From Punica granatum (taxonomy: Eukaryota > Streptophyta > Magnoliopsida > Myrtales > Lythraceae), in assembly GCF_007655135.1 (NCBI RefSeq), contig NC_045127.1:14207001-14271000 (forward strand): a stretch of DNA of 64,000 bases, written 5' to 3'. This document shows positions 21,933 to 32,157 of this stretch, one piece after another. Under the pieces are notes generated by a model that ran no database searches, had not been told where the DNA came from, and worked only from the letters and a program-made list of their open reading frames with translations. Numbering within the stretch: the first letter of the stretch is position 1; the number at the start of each line of letters is the position of its first letter. A program made the translations under genes and the position numbers.

Positions 21933-24352
21933 ACATCGGCGATTACAGCCGAGTAGCGCGGGACTGAGGTCCAGTTGTTGAGCTCCTCATTCTCCTGCGC
22001 GAGGCGGATGTAGACCCCTGAAGGAGTCTCCTCGGTGACGGCGTATATGCCTGGCAGATCGACAAGCGCGTCGTCTAAATCCGAGGAGGGGCCGTCAAGA
22101 GTACCTCCGACGATGTGCTGTGATCCTGAAAAGAAGTGGGAGAGTGGCGGAACTGGGGTGCCCCTGTTGATCTTCCCGTAGTACGCTGCGAGACGGTGGG
22201 GGCGCTTGCCTCTACGGGCTTCAATAATCTCGTGGCAGGAAGGGCGAAAACCGAGTCCCCTCCTGTTCTTGTACTCTTCGATCTCGATTGGGCGGTTGAT
22301 CCCTTGCCCACGTGCTCCGAGTCCGGAACCCGGAATGTAATTATGGCGCAGCAAGATCTTCCCCACCATGCGGTCGGCGCGGGACGGACCGGCCTTTCCG
22401 TAGTCTCGGATGACGGAGATGGTGTCGAACGAATGGAAGGGGAGGTTCTGATCGTCCCCAATACTGATATAGGGGACAGCCGTCTCCTTATAAATCGCAT
22501 AGTCCTCCTCACCTTTGACCGTGATGAGTCGCTCTTCCACGATGAACTTAAGCTTTTGGTGCAAGGTGGAGGGGACTGCGCCCGCAAAATGGATCCATGG
22601 CCTCCCGAGCAGCAAGCTGAAGGCATTGGGGATGTCGAGCACCTGAAAAGTGACATTGAATGAACATGGACCTACCTCGATCAGAAGGTCGATCTCTCCG
22701 TTCACCTCTCTCCGCGAGCCATCGAAGGCTCGAACCGCTGTCTTGCTTGGACGAATACGATTCAGATCCACATTCATCTGCTTCAGGGTGGAAACAGGGC
22801 ATACATTGAGAGCCGAACCATTGTCGATCATGACCCGGCCTACCACGAAGTTATTGCACTTACAGACGATGTGCAACGCCCGCGAGTGTGCGTACCCTTC
22901 GGAGGGAAGCTCGTCATCCGAGAATGAAATATTGTTGGAGAATATCGAACCAACGGTTTCTTCAATGAGATCTGGAGCCGTCTCCTTGGGGACCTGTGCC
23001 GCCGTCAGGACCTTCAGGAGCGCTTCACGATGTGGCTCCGAACTTAAGAGAAGGGCGAGTAGTGAAATGTGGGCCGGAGACTTGCCCATTTGTTCAACAA
23101 CCTTATACTCGCTTGCCTTGATGATCTTCATAAAAGCCTCGGCTTCCTCTTCGGTCACCTTCTTTTGTGGGATCGGCGTAGCTTCCGGGGCGATTCCTAA
23201 TGTCGCAGCAGGCGCCTTTCCTTTGTTCGCGACCTCCGGGTTTTCATACACTCGTCCCGAGCGCGTCACGCCCATGACGCTGAATTGACGCTCGAGGTTC
23301 CCGACACTCCCTTCGTAGGTCCACGGAACCTTGCTATCTTGATATGGCTCTCGTGCGGGGACATCTATCACGAATGGGGCGGGCGTGGCATCAAACCCCG
23401 CGTACCCTATACCGGTTTCCGCAGGCACATATTCGATTACGAACGGGGCGGATGGCTCCTGCCCGGTCTCGTACTCCCCTATGGCGCAAACACTGATCAT
23501 GTTAATGCTGGGTCCCGAGCTTGACCCGTGATCGGGAAGAGGATTAACTTGCACGTTCGGAGGTTTGACGGCGTTGAACGTGAGTTGTTTGCCATCAATC
23601 ATAGCTTGGATCTTCTCCCGCAGCTTCCAACAATCGTCGGTGGTGTGACCGGGTGCGCCCTGATGGTACTCGCAGTGCCGACTCTGATCCTGAATGGTGG
23701 GGTCGAAATCGGGGTTAGGCGCTACTGATTTAATCCTATTGCCTGCGAGGAGTTGCCGGTATATGTGGGAGAGCGGGGCCGGAAGGGGTGTGAATTGTCT
23801 GCGCCGCGGCGCAGTGCTTTGTTGGTCCTGCGGGGCCGGAGCCCGTTGCACCGGCTGAGGAGTTCTCGAAGCCGGAGGCCTGCTTTGTTGGATCGGAGGG
23901 GGAATAGGGACGTAATTGTGCGGGGCCGGCAACGGAAAGGAGGCCGGCGGGGCGGAATAATATACTTGTTGCGCTGGGAGTTGCTGCTGATAATGCACCG
24001 GAGGTGGGGCATACGCCTGAGTGGTCGGTGGTGCGGGCGTGTAATTGATGGAATACTGTTGGGGGGCTTGGCGCCCTGAGTTAACAGCATTGACGGACGC
24101 GTCTTTTCCTCTCCTGTTTCCCGCGGAGGGTGTCCCAGTAGCAACCTTCTTCGAGGACTCTCCCTCTTTCTTCTCGGCCGGTCCTTCTATCTTGCCGAGC
24201 TTAACGCCGATATCAAGCTTCTTCCCGGCGTCGATAAGGTTGGAGAACGAAGACGTGTGAGCCAACAGGTGCAAGTAGTAGGCCCCTTTGAGGGTAGAGT
24301 GGAATAATTGGATCTGCTGCGCCTCACTGATCGGGGGGACATGTTTCGCCGC
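21929..24352 (-). CDS. Gag C-terminal part plus aspartic protease (gag-pro)
   Basis: This frame continues gag after the one-base loss near 24355. Counting from TTG at 24274: the end of the gag domain is followed by a proline/glutamine-rich linker (about 70-170). A zinc-knuckle-like C201-x2-H...H...C215 motif follows, probably binding RNA. The retropepsin-type protease carries IDNGSALN with its aspartate at 484. A G-patch-like segment (about 636-676, GSGLGARGQG then RRGLGF) follows the protease. The frame ends at TAA 21929, which lies inside the splice donor. The protease would cut the polyprotein in the particle. No initiator is expected, since this part is fused to gag in an intact copy. Frames on the plus strand across this segment are shadows. 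Confidence 0.92.
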   Translation of the reverse strand, partial: AAKHVPPISEAQQIQLFHSTLKGAYYLHLLAHTSSFSNLIDAGKKLDIGVKLGKIEGPAEKKEGESSKKVATGTPSAGNRRGKDASVNAVNSGRQAPQQYSINYTPAPPTTQAYAPPPVHYQQQLPAQQVYYSAPPASFPLPAPHNYVPIPPPIQQSRPPASRTPQPVQRAPAPQDQQSTAPRRRQFTPLPAPLSHIYRQLLAGNRIKSVAPNPDFDPTIQDQSRHCEYHQGAPGHTTDDCWKLREKIQAMIDGKQLTFNAVKPPNVQVNPLPDHGSSSGPSINMISVCAIGEYETGQEPSAPFVIEYVPAETGIGYAGFDATPAPFVIDVPAREPYQDSKVPWTYEGSVGNLERQFSVMGVTRSGRVYENPEVANKGKAPAATLGIAPEATPIPQKKVTEEEAEAFMKIIKASEYKVVEQMGKSPAHISLLALLLSSEPHREALLKVLTAAQVPKETAPDLIEETVGSIFSNNISFSDDELPSEGYAHSRALHIVCKCNNFVVGRVMIDNGSALNVCPVSTLKQMNVDLNRIRPSKTAVRAFDGSRREVNGEIDLLIEVGPCSFNVTFQVLDIPNAFSLLLGRPWIHFAGAVPSTLHQKLKFIVEERLITVKGEEDYAIYKETAVPYISIGDDQNLPFHSFDTISVIRDYGKAGPSRADRMVGKILLRHNYIPGSGLGARGQGINRPIEIEEYKNRRGLGFRPSCHEIIEARRGKRPHRLAAYYGKINRGTPVPPLSHFFSGSQHIVGGTLDGPSSDLDDALVDLPGIYAVTEETPSGVYIRLAQENEELNNWTSVPRYSAVIADV

Positions 24353-25548
24353 CTAGCCCTCCACTTTACTGCGTAGGCCTCGAAGCCCTGATCCTCGGCC
24401 ATCTCCATTGTACTGAGCTCCAACAGGGTCGGGGGCGTTTCTGCACAGTACTTGTACTGGTCGATGAATTTGCCCGAAAGGTCCGTCCATGTAGGGATAT
24501 CCGCGGCTTTCAGTGACATGTACCAATCAAGAGCCGCTCCCGCCAAACTGTCCTGGAACGTGTGGATGACGAACTCTTCGTAGTCCCAGTACTGCAGCAT
24601 CTTTCCCCTGTAGTGACGGAGATGGTGACGGGGGTCGGTAGTGCCATGGTACCTTTGGAATTCAGGCACCTTAATCTTCGGGGGTAGCCGCATACCCGGA
24701 AAAAGACTCCAATCGCAATCGCCGGCATCGAGGCGAGGACCACCTGATTGTAAGGCTTTGATGTTCTCTTCCATCTTCTTCAATCTCTGCTCCTGCTCAG
24801 TCCCCATTTCCGGGAGAAAGTTTGTCGGTGGAGCTATGGGGACAGCCTGGGTTGGCGTGCCCGGTTCAGGGATGGGAATGTTTAGGGGAGGTAGAGTTGG
24901 GTAAGAAAAGCTGATGTGGGGTTGTGGAGCTTGGAATGGGACAGGCTCGGCTGTGTGAGCAGGAGCGTGGGGGCTCTGTGCCGGGAAGACCATCGGCGGA
25001 GGAGCCGCGTAAACCGGTGCCGGAACCGGTATGGACATCGGCGGCGGTACTAGAGTAGTCGGGTTCGACGGTGGAAGAGGAATGGCTGCCGGGAGAGTCA
25101 CCGATGGCGGAGGGACGTTAGCTGGGAGGCCCGCCGGTGCGTGTATCGCAGGCGCTTCAATACCTTCCGGAGCATGGGTCGGCGGGACCCAAGGGTTTGG
25201 GTCGACTGTTGGCCCGTACCCCGGAGGCGGAGTAGAGTTCGAGGAGGTGTGGTTTGGAGCTCTGAGTAGGGCCATGAGCTCGGCCATGTCGGCAGCCATC
25301 TGATTGACCGTGCCCCTTAATGTGGAGATATCGCCTTCCAGTGCGACGATGCGGGCCGCACCCTCTGTAGAGGTGGACGGTGCTTGGGCTTCCGATGTTG
25401 GGACTGGTGGCGGGATTTCTCCCGAGTGTACCGGGGGTGCGCCTGCAGGAGTTAGTGGTGGCAGTGCTTGAGTCATGGACGGTTGATAATAAACCGGCGT
25501 CGGTGGAGTGTTCTCCTCGGAGCTAGCAAGCTGATTGTTCTGTGCCAT
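24353..25548 (-). pseudogene. Retrotransposon Gag, N-terminal part, frameshifted
   Basis: Gag forms the cytoplasmic particle that packages the element's RNA. The frame opens at ATG 25548 with a proline-rich, low-complexity leader (about 1-240). The retrotransposon gag domain follows: WSLFPGMRLPPKIKVPEF, then YHGTTDPRHHL, FQDSLAGAALDWYMSL, WTDLSGKFIDQY and MEMAEDQGFEAYAVKWR. Just after KWR, near 24355, the conserved domain jumps to the -1 frame. The sequence is one base shorter than expected, and in the downstream frame TAG stands immediately before the match resumes. The original frame then runs 59 unrelated residues to 24187. The break falls inside a conserved fold and lacks a classical slippery heptamer, so I read it as a mutation, not programmed frameshifting. 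Confidence 0.88.
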
Positions 25549-25861
25549 CTTCGATTGCAGACGAGTGAGATAACGGTGTGGCGCCAGTTATGGTTACCTG
25601 TATTAACAAGTGTGTAAATATCTACGCAAACGAGTTACGTTCTAAAAATAAAAACGTGTGACATAATAAATAAGGGGATGACGTGCATGAGATGCATGGA
25701 TTTGAAAACTAATGTTGTCACTCGCATTGATTCAAAAGGTTTCTAAGATACAATGCAATTAAAAACAAGCCCTAAATCGTTCTTCCACCGCGCTCAGGGT
25801 GCGAGTGACTGTTGCCGTGGAGAGCACCGATTCAGGTGAGGGCCTGGTGGAGGCGTCTATC
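25549..25861 (-). other. ORF1-gag spacer of the retrotransposon
   Basis: About 310 nt with no convincing frame. It separates ORF1 from gag, so gag would need reinitiation, an internal ribosome entry or a separate transcript. No decisive signal was seen. Confidence 0.6.
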
Positions 25862-27352
25862 CTAAGGGGTGCGTGGACCTCCACGGGCTCTCTTCCTGAA
25901 CCTCTCCAAGGCGACATTCGCTCGTGCCAGCTCCTGTTCGCGCCTCTGCAGCTCGGCGCGGGCCTGGGCGAGCTCTCTCTGTAATTGTCGTTGATCCACA
26001 AGCTGCTCGTCTTTCTCTGCGACTTCCCGACGAAGGTGATCTCTCTCGGTCCTGAGGTTAGCAAGCTCCGCTTGGATGGCCACGTTCGGGGTGAGAGACG
26101 CTCCCGTTGGTCCGTTATCTTCAGCTCGTGGAGAGTCGGCGAGATCCTCGTGTGCTGTAGGACCCCACCGATAGAAACGGAGGACATATTCCTCGGTAGT
26201 CTGGAAATCCTGTTCTTCAAGGGTTGGATGCTCGGGGAAATACGGACGCTCGATGACCACGGTTCGCCACGCATCCAAAACCCGTTCGATGTCTCTTTGG
26301 CGATCCACGGATGTCTGATCCTCCCGCCAAGTGTGTTCGAATTTAGCTCGTGCCGTGTCCTCGGGGACTGTCTGCAGGCTGCCAAACTGCCTCATCACTC
26401 GTGCCGGAAAATATGTGGTGGACCCCGCATGACTCACGAGTGGTACTCCGTTAAAATCAGGGCACCTAAGGGCTGCGGGTCCGGGTGGCATCCACGCGGC
26501 TCGCCACTTAAAGCCCCTAGGTGGTATTTCGCGAAAAATCTTGATCCACTCAGAAACCTTGCGTTCTTCCACACGTATCAAAGGTAATAACTGCGAAATG
26601 ATCGACCCCGAGCGACTGAAAAACAGGACTGGCCTCACGAGACCGAAGGGGTTTGCATGACTTTGAAGCCACATTTGTAAGAGGATTGGGGACCCTCTCA
26701 ACCTACGATCAGCTGTTCGTGTGATGCGGTCGAGGGACCGGATAATCTCGGCCACTAGGCCTACCTCATACTCGCGGCCTCCGACCACTTGGAGGACGAC
26801 GCTAGCTAAAGTTGCATCTATACGATCAGCTGCGCGAGGGAATAAAAGAGTCCCAAAAATCAAAAGTAAAACTGCATGACACAAATTCTTTTGGAAAAGA
26901 TCCCCTCGGACCACGCGTGATTGTGAATCGATAAAACGGAGTAGTTTCGCAGTTATTTTCTCTGTACCGCCGGAATATGCGAGTTCGGCCTGCAGCGAAG
27001 ACCTTTGCACCCCGAGTAGGCGCGAAACTAGAAATGGTCGAGTAGTATGGAAATTAGGCTCCATAATTCCGTGAGTGACTGTGGTCCGGCCAATGAGGGT
27101 CCTATACTCCTCAATAGTAGGCGCGAGCTCGGTGCCCTGGATGTTGAAGACGGCGTGTGCTGGATCCCAAAACGTTACAGCAGCTCCGAGAAAATTCCAG
27201 TCTACCCGACGAGCGGACAACAGAGGTACATCTCCGACGAAGGTGGTGATGTAGTCCTGATCAACTCGGCGCAGGCTTATCCATATGCGGTTGATTTCGT
27301 CCAGTGGTGGTGTGATCCTGTCGAGGCGCGGAAAGGAGGCCGGGCGCGACAT
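25862..27352 (-). CDS. Ogre-type ORF1, plant-mobile-domain-like protein
   Basis: This is the 496-residue extra ORF upstream of gag, starting at ATG 27352. Its first 400 residues resemble the plant mobile domain / DUF7745-type family found in transposons and host genes: LDEINRIWISLRRVDQDYIT, then FVGDVPLLSARRVDWNFL, FWDPAHAVFNIQGTELAPT, IEEYRTLIGR, and later KVSEWIKIFREIPPRGFKWR and RPYFPEHPTLEEQDF. The last 70 residues are highly charged with heptad-like leucines (ELANLRTERDHLRREVAEKD), predicting a coiled coil. An ORF here is a defining trait of Ogre elements; its role is not known. No stop or frameshift breaks it. The family name is from memory of its motifs and should be treated as likely, not certain. 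Confidence 0.85.
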   Translation of the reverse strand: MSRPASFPRLDRITPPLDEINRIWISLRRVDQDYITTFVGDVPLLSARRVDWNFLGAAVTFWDPAHAVFNIQGTELAPTIEEYRTLIGRTTVTHGIMEPNFHTTRPFLVSRLLGVQRSSLQAELAYSGGTEKITAKLLRFIDSQSRVVRGDLFQKNLCHAVLLLIFGTLLFPRAADRIDATLASVVLQVVGGREYEVGLVAEIIRSLDRITRTADRRLRGSPILLQMWLQSHANPFGLVRPVLFFSRSGSIISQLLPLIRVEERKVSEWIKIFREIPPRGFKWRAAWMPPGPAALRCPDFNGVPLVSHAGSTTYFPARVMRQFGSLQTVPEDTARAKFEHTWREDQTSVDRQRDIERVLDAWRTVVIERPYFPEHPTLEEQDFQTTEEYVLRFYRWGPTAHEDLADSPRAEDNGPTGASLTPNVAIQAELANLRTERDHLRREVAEKDEQLVDQRQLQRELAQARAELQRREQELARANVALERFRKRARGGPRTP

Positions 27353-27912
27353 CCCTTACCAAGATGAAAGGAAAATCGACTTAGGACTCATCAATGCGAG
27401 TGACACCCTAATTTTGAAAATTATATGATGTATGCATGCGGAAATGTAAATGCCCACGGCTTAATTGAATTACAAGGTGTATGTACATGTCTCTCGAAAT
27501 TGGAAAAGACTCAAATGGCGCGCAGGCCGACTCAATGGACTGTCGTTGAAGCCGAGTTGGAGGATGGCATGAAGCTCCTGCAGAATGCATGGTTTTAGTG
27601 CTACAGGGACCGTGCTACGTAAGGATGGGGGCTCTCGACTCAAGGGTGTTAATTCCTTGAAACCGAGCGGGATTCTTTTCAAGGCCTAAACGGCAGTCGA
27701 ACTGCGCGCCGTACCCCTACTTCGAACCCCTATCTAACCTATGCTCCTATTACCGGTCGTGGGACGCGACCCATAGGTACCTAGAAGCTAGTATGATATG
27801 CAATGCATGTGCGGGAAATAAAAGTGCGTTAAGTAAATAAGCGGGAAATGCGGAAAGCGGTAAATAAACAAGCAAACAAAGCAAGCGGGAACGAGCCCGA
27901 ACCCTCTAAGTC
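27353..27912 (-). other. Retrotransposon 5' leader
   Basis: Region between primer-binding site and ORF1. Small frames at 27408-27682 have no domain. It would hold the packaging signal, but none could be recognised. Confidence 0.6.
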
Positions 27913-27930
27913 TCCCCAGTGGAGTCGCCA
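27913..27930 (-). promoter_or_regulatory. Primer-binding site of the retrotransposon
   Basis: Three bases inside the right LTR, the minus strand reads TGGCGACTCCACTGGGGA. A leading TGG is complementary to the CCA end of a tRNA. Ogre/Tat elements commonly use tRNA-Arg and this sequence resembles such sites, but I could not confirm the tRNA. Confidence 0.8.
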
Positions 27931-27933
27931 AGC

Positions 27934-30900
27934 TGTGCGAACCCGAATTTCATCTCGTCGGGGCACGCGTGCGCGCGCCTATGCAACGCGGCTTGGGAGT
28001 GTCCACCTTCCTGGGGATGCGCGACGGACGCACGTGAGAAGGAGTCGCCACTTGCCATTTTACGACCCGAAAGGTCGAGGGCCAGCAAGTTACCCGGGTC
28101 TAGGGGTACGGGGTACACCTAATTGCTAAGGCATATGGTCTGCGAAACTCGAGGTTCCGAATTCGGGGGTTCTGTTACATGCGAGCCTATATCTCGCATG
28201 CTCTATCGGTACTCTAGCTTGTCTAAGCTTGCCATTTTAATTTAATTACCGCTCAATTAAGTTCCGCTCATCTTACGCGTTTTGACACCGTAAATTCGAA
28301 GGAACACTCCGACCGTCCACTCTCCGACCGGGATTCTTACATGAATAAATGTACAACATAAATCCTTACATTGTCCTATCAAATAAATAAAATACAAATT
28401 ACGACAACTGAATCCCGGTCGAATCGCGTTCGGTTATTATTCCACTCGTGCTCACCGTGTGGTTTGAAAAGACCAAATTGAAATTAATATGCGCGCTCAG
28501 TGTTAGGGGAATTGGACCCCGTGATCTACGGTGGGGCGTTGGATCCCCTATGGGTCGCATCCTAAGGGATCGAGCTCGATCCGCATAACAAAACAAGTGC
28601 AAGAATGTAACAAAACGGGCATAAATAAGCAAACAACGGGATTTTGTTATTGCCGAATTTATGTGAATTAACCGATTATTAACCGAGGTATCTTGGCATA
28701 CAAATCCTACCCTAAAACAAACAAAGTAGGTACAAGGTGTGAATCGATCAAGGATCGCCTCGGGAAGGTATTTCGCATTTGGCATTATTTTATGAGGACC
28801 TGACGTACGTGACGTCTGTTGTCAAGCCTTGTGTTTGTGGGTTATTTTTAGGGTTGTTCTATGTTGTGACACTACGGTTGTTACAGGTTATTACCAAACA
28901 TTGATTCCGCCTGTACATCCTAAAACCTAGTGCCTATCCCACTATTGCCCATTTTGTCTTAGCCGAGTACACAATTAATTCGGTATTTGTATTTTGAGCT
29001 AATCCACCCGAACTAACTACCCGAGACTATGCTAGAGTAATAAAAAAACTCATCGGTCGGATAGAGCGGGCTGTGCAGATGAAGCTGCGCTTAGACAGGT
29101 AGCCCATCCCTACCCTAATACCGTAGTGTTTCTATTATTCTAACCCTAGGGGTGTCGCTAAGTTGCAAATAGACGATTTTGCCCTTGAGGTGAAAATATT
29201 TTCAGAAAAGAGAGATCATGCGGCGCGGGCCGCCTCGGCCTGCGACCGGCGCTAACCGATCCCCTGGACCCTCCAAGGTTGTCAAGAACCCCAGAAAACC
29301 AAAAGATCGGTTAATCTATCCGGAAGTGATCTAAGAAGAACTTCCACATCCCGACCTGAGTTTCCTGAAATCAGGTGAGGCCTCGAGTCAAGACGCGCAA
29401 GTCCTTCCTGGACATCCATGTCACATCGAACTACGTGTCTCGAGTTTTATAAAATTTGCAAGTTTTGAGAAGGGCACCAACGCACGTTTGCAACCTATCG
29501 ACGCGTGTTACCGGTTTATTACCAATTCGTACAAAATTATTAGGGCCAAGTGAATTAATTAATCGTGTGAACGTTCAATTACCCCGTTAGTGGAATTATT
29601 GATTAAATTAATTAATGTTTTGCTAGATGCTCTAAATATTCGAGTTTCGGACCGTCGAGCCGATCATTGATGGACCGTCCGATGCGAATCCTAATTCCCG
29701 ATCGCCTTAGGATTTAAAAGTTAATTTTAGGTCGAGTTTGCATGATTAACCCAATTCATGTGAGGTTTCGATTTAAACGATAAAGCATTTTAAACACCGA
29801 TCAAGAGCATATCACCACATCAAGCACGGCGAACGTACAAATTTACATAACCGGTGCCGCCATGATCATGATAAACACATACAAACATACACGCAAACAC
29901 GATATCAACGAAATCGATAAAACGGCACCGATTCATGGAAAGCGAAAAATCATGCAAAGCACACACGTTGTCATGCCGTATACATATAATTACAAGAATG
30001 AAATATTTAAACATGGCACACACGCTGTCGGTCGGTGATCCAAGTAGGAAAGGGCTGGATGTCTTTGGAAAATGTTCAGGACTGATTTGAAAATTCCGAA
30101 AAGTTAAAGGACTGGTCTGCAAATTCCGAAAAGCTCAGGGACTGATGTGAAAATTCGAAAAGTTCAGGGACTAATGTGAAAATTCAGAAAAATTCAGGGA
30201 CTGATTTGAAAATTGTAAAAAGTTTAGGGACTGATTTAAAAATTCCGAAAGGTTCAGGACTGATCTGGAGATTCCGAAAAGTTCAGGGACTGATTTAAAA
30301 TTTTCGAAAGGTTCAGGGACTGATTTGAAGATATTAAAATGACCGGGACTTGAACCGAAATAATTCAAAATTCAGGGCTGATCTGAAAAAGGCGAAAATG
30401 ACCCCGGGACTAAATTGAAACAACTTGAAAAGTTCCTTGGAGTGCTTGAAAAATTCGAAAAATTCCAGGACTGAATGGGAAATGGTACAAATGACTGGGA
30501 CTTGGCTGAAAGGAATTTTAAAATTTGGGACAGATCTAGAAAAATAAAAATGCGTCCTCTGGACTGAAATGAGACAAAATGAAAAGTTCGTAAAATCGAG
30601 TTCGCAACAAATCCGATCACCCACGACCCAATAACGCTCATTTCACATCATATTCGTCCAAGCAAGCATTAATATTCAGAATCGGAGCCCTAAACATGCC
30701 GCTAAGTCGGAGATTTACCTAGTTCGGGAAGTTGAGGGGTGATTCTGTAAATAAAAAAAATTAAAAAAATTAAGAATTCGCCGGGGAGTTGGGCTGCTGA
30801 GGGAGAATTGGCCGGACTGGGCCCTTGAGATTTGGACTGGGCCGATTGGGTTGTTGGGTGCTGGACTGGGCCGTCGGTGGGTCGGGCCGTGCCGAACGGG

Positions 30901-31378
30901 ATTGTTGCTGGGCCGGGCTGGACGGCTACCGCTGGGTCGGACCGAATGGCTGGGCTGCTGGGCGGTTGGGCGGCTACCTGTGCTGGCCCGGAGAGGAGGA
31001 GCCGACGATTAGCAAAAATAATGAAACGAAGGAGAAGAAGGGAGGCGGTTCGGGGCGGCTCGGGTGGCAGCTCGGGTGAGCTGAGGGCCGAACGGGGAGC
31101 TGAGGGAGCCGAGGTGAGGGAAAGCCGGAGAATGTGCGGAGGGAGGCGTGAGAACCGAGATCCGAATTGCGGGGGTTCGAGATCGGGAGCTGCGAGCGTC
31201 CGGACCGAACGGGCTCCGGGTTTCCGCGAAAAATCGAGCTGCGGGCCATGAGCTATGGGAGACCGCGTGTGAGTTGAGGGATTTTTTTCGTGAACTCCCG
31301 GCCGAACTGTGAACTGCCGAGAGAGAGAGAGAGAGAGAGAGAGCGAGCCGAGGTACGGGTTTTAAACGAGAGAGACAC

Positions 31379-31425
<47 letters not shown>

Positions 31426-32157
31426 CGAGTCGAGCTGTGGGGAGGGGTCGTTCGCTGAGGGGCGACCGAGCTGCGGGATCCCGAGCCGGGCGAGGAGAGG
31501 GAGCCGGTTTGGTAGTTTCCGTGCGAGCCGGAGTTAACGTGTGCAGAGGAAAACGTTGGAGTGTGCAGAGGAATTGGCGTGTGGCAGGCCTCTGACGCCG
31601 CGCGGTCACGGGCTCGGGTTCGTCGCCGTCCAGGAGCGGAAGGAGAAAGGAAAAGAAAGAAAAAAGAACAGAAAGAGGAAAGAAAGGAAAAGAGAAAAAG
31701 GAAGAAGAAGAAAAGGGGAAGAAATGATGAAGGAGAAGCAGCGGTCAGAAGTCACTGAGTTCTTACCGGCTCTGACTTTTTTTTTTTTTTTTTCGAATTT
31801 CGAAATTGACGCGCGTACAAATTGAAAATTCCGTCTTCTCGATCGGACTTCGGAAAATAATTCGAGACCGCCATCACGCTCCGAAAAATTTGATGATCGA
31901 TATTATGCGATGAAAATATTTTCAATCTCGAATTTTGTCTCGAATTTTAAAAATTGACGTCGATGTACGCGAAATTCAAAAACGTCCCCAAATAGTATTA
32001 TTTTTGAAAAATTATAAAATTGGTGTTAAATCAAGAAAATATCATTTTCAAAAAGTCGTGAATACTCAAGTAGTTAATTGGAAATACTTCCCTCACGGGT
32101 GGCAAAAACGACGATTCTGCCCCTCTGAAGCCGGTGGACCAAAATTGGGTGCTGACA
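27934..32157 (-). repeat. Right LTR (5' LTR of the element), 4224 bp
   Basis: It carries the promoter and transcription start region in the element's sense, though I could not place a TATA box with confidence. It matches the left LTR along its whole length. The GA microsatellites are longer here (31319-31344, 31380-31418), and one AC dinucleotide and several single bases differ. It ends at 32157, next to the CTTGC duplication. Confidence 0.97.
30050..30530. repeat. Diverged ~29-bp tandem repeat inside right LTR
   Basis: Same array as 13395-13870, with the same order of variant units. It was therefore present before insertion and was copied with the LTR rather than expanded afterwards. Confidence 0.85.

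Larger units (their letters stand above)
11276..32157 (-). mobile_element. Complete Tat-clade (Ogre-like) LTR retrotransposon, 20.9 kb
   Basis: A full-length Ty3/gypsy element on the minus strand. TSD CTTGC is at 11271-11275 and 32158-32162. LTRs are 11276-15494 and 27934-32157, each bounded by TG...CA. In its own sense the order is LTR, primer-binding site, extra ORF1, gag, protease, intron, RT, two RNase H domains, integrase, structured 3' region, minisatellite, polypurine tract, LTR. Long LTRs, an ORF upstream of gag, a pro/RT intron, dual RNase H and tandem repeats before the 3' LTR are together the hallmarks of Ogre-type Tat elements. The two LTRs differ at about 25 positions in 4.2 kb, so insertion is recent. 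A one-base loss in gag probably makes this copy non-autonomous. Confidence 0.97.

Noticed and set aside
24340..24365. Programmed frameshifting between gag and pro
   Set aside because: The break is within the conserved gag domain, not at its end, no slippery heptamer is present, and a stop lies at the junction in the new frame.
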